64,000 bases of DNA from Hymenobacter jeollabukensis (GTDB taxonomy: Bacteria > Bacteroidota > Bacteroidia > Cytophagales > Hymenobacteraceae), in contig NZ_VAJM01000004.1 of the NCBI RefSeq assembly GCF_005771675.1, forward strand, positions 434,001 through 498,000, written 5' to 3'. The notes under the pieces are model-generated. The model saw nothing but the letters and a program-made list of their open reading frames with translations. It was not told the origin of the DNA and ran no database searches. A program made the translations under genes and the position numbers. Each line of letters starts with the position of its first letter. The first letter of the stretch is position 1. This document shows positions 49,859 through 58,831 of this stretch, piece by piece.

Positions 49859-49897
49859 AAAAGGCTTTTCCGGGTCACCGAAAAAGCCTTTTTTTGT
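49859..49897 (+). terminator. Hairpin between the two tRNAs
   Basis: AAAAGGCTTTTCCGGG pairs imperfectly with CCGAAAAAGCCTTTT, ending in a run of seven Ts. It probably ends or attenuates transcription after the first tRNA, so the second may have its own promoter or be reached by read-through. Confidence 0.75.
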
Positions 49898-49909
49898 GAA
49901 TACCGCCAC

Positions 49910-49994
49910 AGAGGAGTGGCAGAGTGGTCGATTGCGGCGGTCTTGAAAACCGTTGAGGGTAACACCTCCGGGGGTTCGAATCCCTCCTCCTCTG
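49910..49994 (+). tRNA. tRNA-Ser (anticodon TGA)
   Basis: An 85-base cloverleaf with acceptor stem AGAGGAG/CTCCTCT, discriminator G, the same D-arm start as its neighbour (GCAGAGTGGTCG), anticodon loop CTTGAAA (anticodon TGA), and a long variable arm. The T-arm is GGGGGTTCGAATCCCTC with one G-T pair. It decodes UCA and related codons. Confidence 0.95.
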
Positions 49995-50000
49995 CACCAA

Positions 50001-50034
50001 AAAAGCCCGTTCCTGCCGCAGGAACGGGCTTTTT
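50001..50034 (+). terminator. Intrinsic terminator after the second tRNA
   Basis: Stem AAAAGCCCGTTCCTG / CAGGAACGGGCTTTT with a 4-base loop and a T-rich tail. Immediately past the tRNA. Confidence 0.93.
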
Positions 50035-50260
50035 ATTTTGTCTATGGCGTCGATATTATTTATCTGCCCATAGGCTTTTCGGCTACTCCTGGGCTTCCGG
50101 ATGTAGCTCCTCCCGGCCCCGGCGGCACCTGCTGATACATTGCGCGAGGCCGTCGGGGCGACTGGCGGATCAGGGCGGAACGGCCGCAAGCCCCGGCCGG
50201 CCAACCCGGAAAGCGGATTCAACGGTAAACAATGCGGCTATTCGCCAATTTCCTACTCCG

Positions 50261-50596
50261 ATGAAGAACTTCCTGATGCTCCCGTTGGCCGCCAGCCTGC
50301 TCGTTGGCTGCCAGCAGACGCCCACTACCGAAAATCCGCCCGTGGTGCAGAACGCGCCCGCCCCGACCAGCACCGGCGCCGCCACCGAAGCCGACGCCCA
50401 CGTGGCGCTGGCCCGCTACCTGCAGCAGCAGCCTGAAGCCAATCTGTACGTGGTCGACTCGGCCCGTTTCGTGGAAGTCGATGCGCTGTGGCAGGCCCTG
50501 GTACCGCGCACCGACTGGGCCAAGCGCATGCCCAACCGCGCCGCCTTCGAAATCGACAAGCTCACGGGCGAGGTGCGCCCGCTGCCGGTGCGCTAG
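50261..50596 (+). CDS. Small hypothetical lipoprotein
   Basis: A 111-residue lipoprotein starting at 50261, with lipobox LLVGC (Cys17). After a Pro/Thr/Ala-rich linker comes a compact domain (VALARYLQQQPEANLYVVDSA, then DWAKRMPNRAAFEIDKLTG). No family is recognised. Its TAG stop overlaps that of the convergent endonuclease gene (positions 50593-50596), so the two share CTAG. Confidence 0.75.
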   Translation: MKNFLMLPLAASLLVGCQQTPTTENPPVVQNAPAPTSTGAATEADAHVALARYLQQQPEANLYVVDSARFVEVDALWQALVPRTDWAKRMPNRAAFEIDKLTGEVRPLPVR

Positions 50597-51441
50597 CTGG
50601 TGGGGCCCGCGTCGGTGCGGGCTTCCAGGCTGGCCTGCACGCTGGCTTTCACGGCCGAGAGCAGGTCGAGGCCGGTAGCGGCTTCGATGGCGTCGACGGA
50701 TGTGCGGTAAGTGCCCCAGCTGCTGCTCAGGCCGTTGTCGTTGGGCGTATCGATGGCAATGACGCGGGTGCCGGCCTCGACGCGGGCGGCGTCGTTGCTG
50801 CCTGCGGGCAGTACCACCACCACTTTCCAGAAGCGGGCGGGCACCGCCACGCGGCCCTGGTCGGTGGTGGTGGCGTAGCCGTTGGAGCCGGTGCCGCCCG
50901 CGCCGTAGGAGCCGCAGACGACGTACAACTCGTTGCCCTGCCCGACGAGCGTGCGGCAGTATTCCTCCAGCGCGGCCCAGGTGCGCTGGTTGTTGTTGGG
51001 GGCCTGCGGGGCCATGTTGGTCATCAGGAAAGTCACCGAGTTATCGGCCACCGACTTGGTGCGGTCGGCCGAGGGGCAGTGGTGGCCGCGGTCGAAGCCC
51101 GAGCCCTGGTAGCTGCTGGCCGTGGGCTGATACCAGCCGGCGGGCAGCGCGGCGTCGGCCCGAAAGTCGTCCTGCCGGGCGGCGGTGCCCAGCCAGTCGG
51201 CGCTCAGGTGCCAGCTCACCCAGTTCGGAATGCCCCGGTCGCGGTGGTAGCTGAGGGCGTACTGGGGCTTGTCGAGCAGGTAGTTGCGCGTATTCGCGGC
51301 GTCAGCGGTGGCGCCGCTGGGGTTGCCCAGGGTCAGATGCTCGCCAAACACCGGGGAGGGTGTGGGCTTGTCGTCGGCGCAGGCGCCGAGCAGTAGCAGC
51401 GGCAGGGCCGCGGCTGCGAAACGAGGAAAGGCAATAGGCAT
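50593..51441 (-). CDS. DNA/RNA non-specific endonuclease (NUC1 type), lipoprotein
   Basis: A 282-residue lipid-anchored nuclease (lipobox LLGAC, starting at 51441). The active site motif DRGHHCPSADRT near residue 117 carries the catalytic His after DRGH, and the metal-binding Asn lies in MTNMAPQAPNNN near 143. ELYVVCGSYG near 172 is conserved as well. These are the features of the beta-beta-alpha-metal NUC1/EndA family. It would degrade nucleic acids outside the inner membrane. Confidence 0.92.
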   Translation of the reverse strand: MPIAFPRFAAAALPLLLLGACADDKPTPSPVFGEHLTLGNPSGATADAANTRNYLLDKPQYALSYHRDRGIPNWVSWHLSADWLGTAARQDDFRADAALPAGWYQPTASSYQGSGFDRGHHCPSADRTKSVADNSVTFLMTNMAPQAPNNNQRTWAALEEYCRTLVGQGNELYVVCGSYGAGGTGSNGYATTTDQGRVAVPARFWKVVVVLPAGSNDAARVEAGTRVIAIDTPNDNGLSSSWGTYRTSVDAIEAATGLDLLSAVKASVQASLEARTDAGPTS

Positions 51442-51576
51442 GAGGATGGTAGGAGCGGTGTGGCACAAAGGTCGACAGCCGGGCAGCAAGGCCGCCGCGC
51501 AACGGCGTGGTAAAGCGGCCAGTTACGGGTTTACCCGGATAGATTCCGTAGATGTACGGACAAGAATCGTCCCACT

Positions 51577-51610
51577 TTGAAACTTTCTGCGCCGCCGCGC
51601 GGTATCTTTG
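51577..51610 (+). promoter_or_regulatory. Candidate Bacteroidota-type promoter for the 51645 gene
   Basis: TTG (51577-51579) and TATCTTTG (51603-51610) with 23 bp between, ending 34 bp before the ATG at 51645. The -7 element is a full match, and the spacing is at the long end. Confidence 0.6.
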
Positions 51611-51644
51611 CCAGCCCATTTATTCCGCCGTCCACCGTTTGCGC

Positions 51645-52007
51645 ATGTCCGATCTGCTCTTCGACGTCAACCTGCAGCAGTTGCCGGATGATTTCCTGAC
51701 CGGCGCCTGGCACGTCGCCGATCGGGTGCTGAACCGCACGGACCCCGGCAGCGCGCTGGCCCAGGCCACCCAGCTGCGGCTGGAGCCCGGCCACCTGCAG
51801 GTGCAGACCCCCGACGCCTCGGCCCAGAACGGGCAGTGGTCGGTGCAGCGCGACGCGCTGCTGCAGCGGCCTTACCTGGAGATTCAACTGGCCGAAGAAC
51901 GCACGCGTGCCCTGATTACGCGCCTGCGCCGCTCGGCCGACGGCCTCACCAGCCAGCTTAACCTATATTTCCTCTCGGGCATGGAAGTTCTCCTGACCCA
52001 GCCCTGA
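51645..52007 (+). CDS. Hypothetical protein
   Basis: A 120-residue soluble protein with no signal peptide, chosen to start at the ATG at 51645 after the promoter-like element. It has a beta-rich centre (LRLEPGHLQVQTPDAS), a helical C-terminal part (EERTRALITRLRRSADG) and ends LYFLSGMEVLLTQP. No family is recognised. The PAS protein gene begins 26 bp after its stop, so the two may be an operon. Confidence 0.7.
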   Translation: MSDLLFDVNLQQLPDDFLTGAWHVADRVLNRTDPGSALAQATQLRLEPGHLQVQTPDASAQNGQWSVQRDALLQRPYLEIQLAEERTRALITRLRRSADGLTSQLNLYFLSGMEVLLTQP

Positions 52008-52033
52008 GCGTGCCCGTTTCTGCCTTACCACCC

Positions 52034-52909
52034 ATGCTAACGCCCGACAACCCGACCCTCCCGACCAGCTATGAGCGCCTGCAAGCCGCCGTTGAAGCCG
52101 CCGGCGTGGGCACCTGGGACTTCAATCCCCTCACCGGCGAGCTGCTGTGGTCGGCCCGCTGCAAGGAGCTGTTTGGCCTGCCGGTTACCGAAGACGTGGA
52201 TTACCCGCGCTTCCTGGCCGGCCTGCACCCCGACGACCGCGCCCGCACCGATGCCGTGGTGCAGCAGGCCCTGGACCCGCGCGGCTCGGGCGAGTATGAC
52301 ATCGAATACCGCACCGTGGCGCCCGACGGGCAGGTGCGCTGGCTGCGCGCCACCGGCCGCGCCTACTTCGACGCGAGCCGCACCCAGGCCGTGCGCTTTA
52401 TCGGCACCATCAGCGACATCAGCCAGGCCAAGCGCCGCGACGAGGAGTACCGCTTCGTGGTGGAGTTTATTCCGCAGATGGTGTGGCTGACCGACCCGGC
52501 TGGTTTTCACACTTTCTTCAACCAGCGCTGGATCGACTACACGGGCTACACCGTGGAGCAGAGCCGGGGCACCGAAATGTGGAACAACCTGCTGCACCCC
52601 GACGACCAGGAGCGCGCCCGGCAGGTGTGGGGCCACTCGCTGGCCACCGGCGACGACTACGAAATCGAGTACCGCTTCAAAGGGCGCGACGGGCAGTACC
52701 GCTGGTTTCTGGGGCTAGCCAAGCCCATCCGCGACGAGCAAGGCCAGATTGTGCAGTGGTTTGGCACCTGCACCGACATTGCCGAGCAGAAAGAAATGCA
52801 GGAGCGCATCGAGCGCGCCTACGCCGACCTGGAAGCCAAAGTGACCTTCCGCACGCTGGACCTGGAGCATCAAGTGCAGGAGCTGAAGCAGCAGCTCGGT
52901 CAGGCCTGA
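52034..52909 (+). CDS. PAS-domain sensor protein without an output domain
   Basis: About 291 residues with two PAS/PAC domains. The first spans roughly residues 12-125 (VGTWDFNPLTGELLWSARCKELFG, closing with FIGTISDISQAKRR). The second spans roughly 132-250 (FIPQMVWLTDPAGFHTFFNQRW, closing with WFGTCTDIAEQKEM). A C-terminal coiled coil follows (AYADLEAKVTFRTLDLEHQVQE). Such proteins bind small ligands or cofactors and usually pass the signal to a kinase or cyclase, but none is fused here. A GTG 24 bp upstream (52010) is an alternative start. Confidence 0.85.
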   Translation: MLTPDNPTLPTSYERLQAAVEAAGVGTWDFNPLTGELLWSARCKELFGLPVTEDVDYPRFLAGLHPDDRARTDAVVQQALDPRGSGEYDIEYRTVAPDGQVRWLRATGRAYFDASRTQAVRFIGTISDISQAKRRDEEYRFVVEFIPQMVWLTDPAGFHTFFNQRWIDYTGYTVEQSRGTEMWNNLLHPDDQERARQVWGHSLATGDDYEIEYRFKGRDGQYRWFLGLAKPIRDEQGQIVQWFGTCTDIAEQKEMQERIERAYADLEAKVTFRTLDLEHQVQELKQQLGQA

Positions 52910-52939
52910 GCACTGCCATTTAATAAGGATAACCAACCG

Positions 52940-52965
52940 GCCGGCGCCTCACCTGGGGCGCCGGC
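52940..52965 (+). terminator. Intrinsic terminator of the PAS gene
   Basis: Stem GCCGGCGCC / GGCGCCGGC with an 8-base loop, followed by TTCGTTTTG. 30 bp past the stop. Confidence 0.75.
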
Positions 52966-53005
52966 TTCGTTTTGTAGCTTGCCGCCGACCATTACGCGCC
53001 TTGCT

Positions 53006-53767
53006 ATGACTACCCCCGACATTTCGACCCCGACCCCGCAGGATACGGCCGCGGCGCGGCAGCAGGAGCGGAAGTTTCTGGAAGGGCCGCGGGCGCGCAC
53101 CAACGAGCTGAAGTTCCTGCTGGTGGTGCTCTGGGAGTTTTTCCGCGGCATCCGCACCCTGCACTTCGTCGGGCCGTGCGTGTCGGTGTTCGGCTCGGCG
53201 CGGGTGGCGCCGGGCACGCCCTTCTACGAGCAGGCCCGGGCGCTGGGCGCGGGTCTGAGCCGGCTGGGCTTCACCATCCTGACGGGCGGCGGGCCGGGGC
53301 TGATGGAAGCCGCCAACCGCGGCGCCCGCGAAGCCGGCGGCCTTTCGGTGGGCCTGAACATTCTGCTGCCCCAGGAACAGGCGCCCAATCCCTACCTCGA
53401 TAAGTGGCTGACCTGCCGCTATTTTTTCGTGCGCAAGGTGCTGCTGGTCAAGTATTCCTACGCCTTCGTCATTATGCCCGGCGGCATCGGCACCATGGAC
53501 GAGTTCTTCGAGGCGCTGACGCTGATTCAGACCGGCAAAATCCAGGACTTTCCGGTGGTGGTGGTAGGCCGGGCGTACTGGGCGCCGCTGACCGCGCTGC
53601 TCGAGCAAATGGCCCAGCACCACACCATCTCGGCCCGCGACCTGAACCTGCTCACCTACACCGACTCGGTGGAAGAGGCCCTGGCCCACATCGAACGGCA
53701 CGCCGTGGAGCGGTACAAGCTGCGCACGCGCGCCAAGCCCCGGCGGCGCTGGTGGCTCGGCGAGTGA
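53006..53767 (+). CDS. LOG-family (lysine-decarboxylase-like) Rossmann protein, TIGR00730 type
   Basis: A 253-residue cytoplasmic protein. GGGPGLMEAANRGA near residue 90 and PGGIGTMDEFFEALTLIQTGK near 160 are the signature of the LOG family (nucleotide 5'-monophosphate phosphoribohydrolases that in some members release free cytokinin bases). The PGGxGTxxE motif carries the catalytic residues. A role in nucleotide salvage or detoxification is likely; true lysine decarboxylase activity is not. Confidence 0.92.
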   Translation: MTTPDISTPTPQDTAAARQQERKFLEGPRARTNELKFLLVVLWEFFRGIRTLHFVGPCVSVFGSARVAPGTPFYEQARALGAGLSRLGFTILTGGGPGLMEAANRGAREAGGLSVGLNILLPQEQAPNPYLDKWLTCRYFFVRKVLLVKYSYAFVIMPGGIGTMDEFFEALTLIQTGKIQDFPVVVVGRAYWAPLTALLEQMAQHHTISARDLNLLTYTDSVEEALAHIERHAVERYKLRTRAKPRRRWWLGE

Positions 53768-53844
53768 GGGCGCTTGCAGCCCCGGCGCGGCCGGCGGTGT
53801 CAGTAGCGCACTGAACCCTGCCGGCCTGGGCCGGTTTGCCAGGT

Positions 53845-54339
53845 ATGAACAAGCTCCTCCGACTCCTCGCGTTGCTTCTGCTGCTGGCCGTGGCCCCCGT
53901 CGCCTGGGCCCAGCAGGTGCGCGTGGTGAAGCTGCCCGCCCTGCAACAGCTGCTGCAGCGCCCCACCGATACCACCTACGTGGTGAACTTCTGGGCCACC
54001 TGGTGCAAGCCCTGCATCGAGGAGCTGCCGCACTTCGAGCAGCTGCGCGCGAGGTACGCCCGCCAGAAGGTGCAGGTGCTGCTGGTGAGCCTGGATTTCC
54101 CCTCGAAGCTCGACGCCAAGGTGCGGCCCTTCGTGCAAAAGCAGGGGCTGAAGTCGCGGGTGTGGCTGCTGAATGAGACGGACCAGAACGCGTACATTGA
54201 CGCCATCGACCGGCAGTGGTCGGGGGCCTTGCCCTTCACGCTGGTGCTGAATAACGCCCGGCAGCGGCGGCAGCGCTTCGAGCAGCCGCTCACCCTGGCC
54301 GAGCTGGAAAAGGCCGTCGTGGCCGCGCAGGCGCCATAG
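53845..54339 (+). CDS. Thioredoxin-fold protein, TlpA/ResA-like
   Basis: A 164-residue exported protein with a signal peptide ending AWAQ. The redox motif WCKPC lies in NFWATWCKPCIEELPHF near residue 52, and the cis-Pro is in GALPFTLVL near 133. It should act as a periplasmic disulfide reductase or for cytochrome c or copper-site assembly. It is 34 bp upstream of another thioredoxin-fold gene and opens the copper-related stretch, so a role in metal protein maturation is plausible inference. Confidence 0.9.
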   Translation: MNKLLRLLALLLLLAVAPVAWAQQVRVVKLPALQQLLQRPTDTTYVVNFWATWCKPCIEELPHFEQLRARYARQKVQVLLVSLDFPSKLDAKVRPFVQKQGLKSRVWLLNETDQNAYIDAIDRQWSGALPFTLVLNNARQRRQRFEQPLTLAELEKAVVAAQAP

Positions 54340-54373
54340 TGTTTCTGATGTTCACCTTTTTCCTCGTCTACGC

Positions 54374-55006
54374 ATGAAAAAGTCCCTTTTCCTCCTGTTT
54401 GCGCTGCTGGCCGTGGTTCTCACCGTCGGCACCGCGTTCCGTTTCGCCCCGGCCGAGGGCGGCTACCAGGTCGGCGACAAAGTCGCGGACTTCAAGCTCA
54501 AGAACGTCGACGGCAAGCTGGTGTCGCTGAGCGGCAACGCGGCCGCGAAGGGCTACATCGTGGTGTTTACCTGCAACACCTGCCCCTACGCCAAGGCCTA
54601 CGAGGACCGCGTCATGGCCCTGAACCAGAAGTACGCCGCCCAGGGTTACCCGGTGCTGGCCATCAACCCCAACGACCCGCAGGTGGCCCCCGGCGACTCC
54701 TACGCCGACATGCAGAAGCGCGCCAAGGACAAGCAGTACGCCTTCCCGTACCTGCTGGACGAAACGCAGGACGTGGCCCGCAGCTTCGGCGCCACCCGCA
54801 CCCCGCACGTGTACGTGCTGCAGCGCGCCGGCCAGGACTTCAAGGTGGCCTACATCGGGGCCATCGACAACAACACCGAGGACGCCAAAGCCGCCACCCA
54901 GCGCTACGTGGAGGACGCCATGACCCAGCTGCTGGCCGGCCAGGCCGTGCAGACCAGCTCGACCAAGGCCATCGGCTGCACCATCAAGTGGAAGAAGAAG
55001 GCGTAA
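54374..55006 (+). CDS. Thioredoxin-family protein (AhpC/TSA-like)
   Basis: A 210-residue protein with an N-terminal signal or anchor helix. The redox region TCNTCPYAKAYEDRV near residue 59 is the CxxC form seen in peroxiredoxin-like exported proteins. The partner helix and cis-Pro strand follow (FGATRTPHVYVLQ near 137). It lies 34 bp after the TlpA-like gene on the same strand, so they are probably co-transcribed. A terminator follows. Confidence 0.9.
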   Translation: MKKSLFLLFALLAVVLTVGTAFRFAPAEGGYQVGDKVADFKLKNVDGKLVSLSGNAAAKGYIVVFTCNTCPYAKAYEDRVMALNQKYAAQGYPVLAINPNDPQVAPGDSYADMQKRAKDKQYAFPYLLDETQDVARSFGATRTPHVYVLQRAGQDFKVAYIGAIDNNTEDAKAATQRYVEDAMTQLLAGQAVQTSSTKAIGCTIKWKKKA

Positions 55007-55031
55007 CGGCCTGCACCCTGAAACGCAAAGA

Positions 55032-55070
55032 GGGGCCGATGAAGCAGTAGTTCGTCGGCCCCGCTTTTTT
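55032..55070. terminator. Terminator after the thioredoxin gene pair
   Basis: Stem GGGGCCGA / TCGGCCCC with a 15-base loop, followed by GCTTTTTT, 26 bp past the stop. Confidence 0.75.
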
Positions 55071-55084
55071 GCGTGCCAATCGGC

Positions 55085-55465
55085 TTATTTCACCACCAGC
55101 GCACCGCGCAGCATGCCCATTCCGCAGGTAAACTCGAAGCGGCCGGGCTGCCGGGGCAGCAGCTCGATGCGGGTGGTCTGGAAGGCCGGCAGCGCGCGGC
55201 GCAGGTTGAAATCGGGGAAGACGACCTCCTCGGAGCAGTCGGCGTCTTCGTCGCGGTAGAAGCTGAGCTGCACCGGCCGCCCGTGCTGCACCTCGATGAC
55301 GGCCGGGGAGTAGCCGCCCTTCACCGTTACGGCCACTTCCTGCACCCCGCCCGCCGTGGCAACGGCGCTGACGGCGTCTTCGCGGGATGAAAAGAAGAAG
55401 TACCAGACGACCAGCGCGGCCAAGATCAGTCCGCCGGCGGTGACGATGATTTCGATGAAGTCCAT
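55085..55465 (-). CDS. Cupredoxin-domain protein, membrane anchored
   Basis: A 126-residue protein starting at 55465, with one N-terminal membrane helix (VTAGGLILAALVVWYFFF) and a C-terminal cupredoxin fold (about residues 40-126). A conserved Cys (DADCSEEVVF near 83) and FTCGMGMLRG near 112 (Cys and Met ligands) can bind copper. The pattern matches the Cupredoxin_1 group found beside CopA. It is the gene downstream of copA on the same strand (55 bp gap) and so probably handles exported copper. Confidence 0.88.
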   Translation of the reverse strand: MDFIEIIVTAGGLILAALVVWYFFFSSREDAVSAVATAGGVQEVAVTVKGGYSPAVIEVQHGRPVQLSFYRDEDADCSEEVVFPDFNLRRALPAFQTTRIELLPRQPGRFEFTCGMGMLRGALVVK

Positions 55466-55520
55466 AGAGCGGTGCGAAGGGCGCGGGATTGTCGAATGAG
55501 CAGCAAAGAACAACGCCGGC

Positions 55521-57815
55521 TTAGCGCGGCCGGAAGCTGCGCAGCCGCAGCGAGTTGGTGAGCACCGATACCGAGCTGAGGGCCATGGCCCCGGCGGCCA
55601 GCATCGGCGAGAGGGTGAGGCCGAAAAGCGGGTAGAGCAGCCCGGCCGCAATCGGAATGCCCAGGGTGTTGTAGACGAAGGCGAAAAACAGGTTCTGGCG
55701 GATGACGCCGATGGTGCGCCGCGACAGTTCGATGGCCGTAACTACGCCTTGCAGATCGGAACGCATGAGGGTGATGCCGGCGGCTTCCATAGCCACGTCG
55801 GTGCCCGAGCCGATGGCCAGGCCCAGGTCGGCCCGGGCCAGCGCGGGCGCGTCGTTAATACCGTCGCCGACCATGGCCACCACCCGGCCCTCGGCCTGTA
55901 GCTCCTGAACCTTGGCGGCTTTGTCCTGGGGCAGCACCTCGGCGAAAAAGCGCCGGATGCCCACCTGCGCGGCCACGCGGGCAGCCGTGTGCTGGTTGTC
56001 GCCGGTCAGCATCACCACTTCCAACCCCAGCTGCTGCAGCCGCCGCACCGCCGCCACCGATGACTCGCGCAGGGTATCGGCCACGGCCAGCAGCGCCACG
56101 GCCCGCCCGTCGACGGCGGCGTAGAGCACCGTGTTGGCCTCGGCCTGCAGCTGCTCGGCTTGCCGGCTCAGCTCCGGGCTCAGTTCGATTCCATGTTCCT
56201 GCAACAGGCGCCGATTGCCGATGAGCACCTGGGCCCCGGCCACCGTGGCGCCGGCCCCGCGGCCCTCGTAGGCCCGAAAATCGGTCACGGCCGGCAGGGG
56301 CTGCGCGTCGGTTTGCGCGGCGGCGTAGCGCACCACGGCGTCGGCCAGCGGGTGCTCCGACTGCCGCTCCACGGCGGCCAGCTGCCGGAGCAGGGCGGTT
56401 GGATCCGCTACGTCGGCAGCGGGCAGGTAGGTCGTTACGCTGGGCTCCCCGCGGGTGAGGGTGCCGGTTTTGTCGAGCAGCACGGTGGTGACCTGGTGGG
56501 CTTTTTCTAGGGCTTCGGCGTTGCGCACCAGCACGCCGTATTCGGCGCCCTTGCCGGTGCCCACCATAATGGCCGTGGGCGTGGCCAGGCCCAGCGCGCA
56601 GGGGCAGGCAATGATGAGCACGGCCACGAAATTGCTCAGGGCCAGCGGCAGGCGGGTGGCCACCGGCGCCAGATCAAACCAGAGCACGAAGGTGAGCAGG
56701 GCAATGACCACCACCGTGGGCACGAAGATGGCGCTGACGCGGTCGGCCAGGCGTTGAATGGGGGCGCGGGAGCCCTGCGCGTCCTCCACCAGCCGGATGA
56801 TGTGGGCCAGCATGGTATCGGCGCCTACCTGCGTGACGCGGAAGCGGAAGGCGCCGGTTTTGTTGAGCGTGGCCCCGTACACCGCCGCGCCGGCTCGTTT
56901 TTCCACCGGCAGACTCTCGCCCGTCAGCATGCTTTCGTCGACGGCGGAATGACCGTCGACGACCACACCGTCGGTGGCCACTTTCTCGCCGGGGCGCACC
57001 AGCACTACGTCGCCAGGCTGCACCTGCTCGATGGGCACGTCGGCCTCGGTGCCGTCGGGGCGGAGCAGGCGGGCGGTGCGGGCCTGCAGGCCGATGAGCT
57101 GGCGAATGGCGGCCGAGGTGCGCGTTTTGGCGCGCTGCTCCAGCACCTTGCCCAGCAAAATCAGCGTGATGATGGTGGCGGTGGTGTCGTAGTAGACCTC
57201 GGCCGCGAGGCCCCGGGCGGTGAACAGGCCCGGCGCCACGGTGGCGGCCAGGCTGTAGAGAAAGGCCGCGCCGGTGCCCACGGCCACCAGCGTATCCATG
57301 TTGGCGGCGCGGTGGCGGAAGGCGTTCCAGGCCGAGGTGTAAAACTCCCGCCCGCTGTAGAGGAGCACCGGCAGGGTGAGCAGCAGCAGCGCGTAGTTGG
57401 CCGCCGTCATGGGCACGCGCATCATCACTGCCGGCAGCATCAGCAGCATGGAAGCGGGCATAATGACGAGCGTCAGGCCCAGCGCTACCTGAAAGCGGCG
57501 CTTCAGGCGGGCGTAAGCGGCGGCTTTCTGCGCATCCAGCTCGGCCGTGCGCTCAGCAGCCGATACCGTGGGCGCGGGCAGCGCGGCCACGCCGTAGCCG
57601 GCATTGACCACCGCGGCGGTGAGGCCGGCCCGGTCAACCTGCGCGGGCTGGTAGTCGACGGTGGCTTTTTCGGTGGCCAGATTCACCACGGCGCGCTGCA
57701 CGCCGGGCGTACGCGTCAGGGCCTTTTCCACGAAACGGGCGCAGGAGGCGCAGGTCATGCCCTCGATGTCGAGGGTGGCGGTTTGGGTGGGCGAAGTGAG
57801 GGTGTGCGGTTCCAT
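55521..57815 (-). CDS. copA: Copper-translocating P-type ATPase (CopA-like)
   Basis: A 764-residue P1B-type ATPase that exports Cu(I). One HMA domain at the N-terminus has MTCASC at residues 20-25. The membrane region has the ion site CPC in IACPCALG near residue 403, the phosphorylation motif DKTGT near 448, and the hinge [11 protein letters not shown] near 650. There is one HMA domain, not two as in many relatives. It is followed by the cupredoxin gene, and the neighbouring genes are metal related. Confidence 0.96.
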   Translation of the reverse strand: MEPHTLTSPTQTATLDIEGMTCASCARFVEKALTRTPGVQRAVVNLATEKATVDYQPAQVDRAGLTAAVVNAGYGVAALPAPTVSAAERTAELDAQKAAAYARLKRRFQVALGLTLVIMPASMLLMLPAVMMRVPMTAANYALLLLTLPVLLYSGREFYTSAWNAFRHRAANMDTLVAVGTGAAFLYSLAATVAPGLFTARGLAAEVYYDTTATIITLILLGKVLEQRAKTRTSAAIRQLIGLQARTARLLRPDGTEADVPIEQVQPGDVVLVRPGEKVATDGVVVDGHSAVDESMLTGESLPVEKRAGAAVYGATLNKTGAFRFRVTQVGADTMLAHIIRLVEDAQGSRAPIQRLADRVSAIFVPTVVVIALLTFVLWFDLAPVATRLPLALSNFVAVLIIACPCALGLATPTAIMVGTGKGAEYGVLVRNAEALEKAHQVTTVLLDKTGTLTRGEPSVTTYLPAADVADPTALLRQLAAVERQSEHPLADAVVRYAAAQTDAQPLPAVTDFRAYEGRGAGATVAGAQVLIGNRRLLQEHGIELSPELSRQAEQLQAEANTVLYAAVDGRAVALLAVADTLRESSVAAVRRLQQLGLEVVMLTGDNQHTAARVAAQVGIRRFFAEVLPQDKAAKVQELQAEGRVVAMVGDGINDAPALARADLGLAIGSGTDVAMEAAGITLMRSDLQGVVTAIELSRRTIGVIRQNLFFAFVYNTLGIPIAAGLLYPLFGLTLSPMLAAGAMALSSVSVLTNSLRLRSFRPR

Positions 57816-58043
57816 AAAATCAGGCGGGAAACCGGCCCGGTGGGGCGGGCAAGCAAAGCATCAGCGCGGCGGCGTGGAGAGCCGGCGGCGGACAATACAA
57901 AGTACGGCCCGATGTCAGCGGGCGGCGGTACGAAATCAGGCCCGGCGGCGTACGGGATTTGGCCCGCTGGGCGCCGTGGGTGCAGAATCCGGGCCCGGGC
58001 CGTACGCAATTCGGGGGCGCGGCGGTGCTGGGCCGGCGCGCCC

Positions 58044-58051
58044 TACCTTTG
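58044..58051 (+). promoter_or_regulatory. Candidate -7 element for the metal-binding lipoprotein gene
   Basis: TACCTTTG matches TAnnTTTG, 42 bp upstream of the ATG at 58094. I see no clear -33 TTG at the expected distance, so the call is weak. Confidence 0.35.
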
Positions 58052-58093
58052 CCGGGCGGGAATCAACCGGCCCGCCGCATTGTCTCTGCCGAT

Positions 58094-58384
58094 ATGAACA
58101 AGCTCTTCACCCTGCTGGTTGCGGCCAGCCTGCTCACCGCCTGCAACAGCAAGCCCACCAACGAAGCCGAAACGCCCGCCGCGCCCACCGCTGCTACCGC
58201 CGATTCGGCCACCATCCAGCAGCCCACCGACGAAGTGGCCCGCCCCGAAACCGAAGGCGGCACCGGCGACCAGACCAACCTCGGCACCACCACCTACGTG
58301 TGCCCCATGGGCTGCGAGGGCAGCACCAGCACCAAGCCCGGCAAGTGCCCGGTGTGCGAAATGGACCTGGAAAAGAAAGGCTAA
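58094..58384 (+). CDS. Heavy-metal-binding-domain lipoprotein
   Basis: A 96-residue lipoprotein with lipobox LLTAC (Cys17). A Thr/Ala/Pro-rich linker leads to a C-terminal module YVCPMGCEGSTSTKPGKCPVCEMDLEKK with four Cys and two Met, the small heavy-metal-binding domain found beside copper exporters and in CusB-like proteins. It would bind Cu or Ag in the periplasm. It lies divergently from copA, and about 110 bp upstream of the copper-storage gene. Confidence 0.87.
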   Translation: MNKLFTLLVAASLLTACNSKPTNEAETPAAPTAATADSATIQQPTDEVARPETEGGTGDQTNLGTTTYVCPMGCEGSTSTKPGKCPVCEMDLEKKG

Positions 58385-58491
58385 GCCGGCATCTGGCACG
58401 GGCTCGGGTTGAATCTTGTACCAACCCAAGGCGCGGTACGGGGGTAAAACGGGACAAGCGTCATTTTTCGCTTGCCTAACCCCCACAACCC

Positions 58492-58821
58492 ATGCACCAG
58501 CAAAATCAAACCCTCCTGCAGGCCCTCAACGCCTGCGTGGCCGCCTGCGAACATTGCGCCTCCGCCTGCCTGCAGGAAGCCGACGTGCAGATGATGGTGC
58601 GCTGCATCTCGCTCGACCGCGACTGCAGCGACATCTGCGCCCTGACGGCCCGCCTCGTGGCCCGCGGCTCGGCGCACGCCGCCCACCTGCTGCGCGAGTG
58701 CGCCGAAGTGTGCCGCCTCTGCGCCGCGGAGTGCGGCCAGCACCAGCACGAGCACTGCCAGCAGTGCGCCGAGGCCTGCCGCCGCTGCGAAGAAGCCTGC
58801 CGCGCGGGCCTGGCCGCGTAA
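58492..58821 (+). CDS. Four-helix-bundle copper-storage protein (Csp-like)
   Basis: A 109-residue protein with 16 cysteines, nearly all in helices and spaced as CxxxC or CxxC: positions 15, 19, 22, 26, 38, 45, 49, 70, 74, 77, 81, 89, 92, 96, 99 and 103. This is the pattern of Csp proteins, whose helical bundle core is lined by Cys and can hold many Cu(I) ions. No signal peptide, so it should be a cytosolic Csp3-type store. It follows the metal-binding lipoprotein gene. Confidence 0.9.
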   Translation: MHQQNQTLLQALNACVAACEHCASACLQEADVQMMVRCISLDRDCSDICALTARLVARGSAHAAHLLRECAEVCRLCAAECGQHQHEHCQQCAEACRRCEEACRAGLAA

Positions 58822-58831
58822 GCAGTAACGC

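Noticed and set aside
53006-53767. Lysine decarboxylase activity for the LOG-family protein
   Set aside because: The family name is historical. The PGGxGTxxE motif belongs to phosphoribohydrolases.
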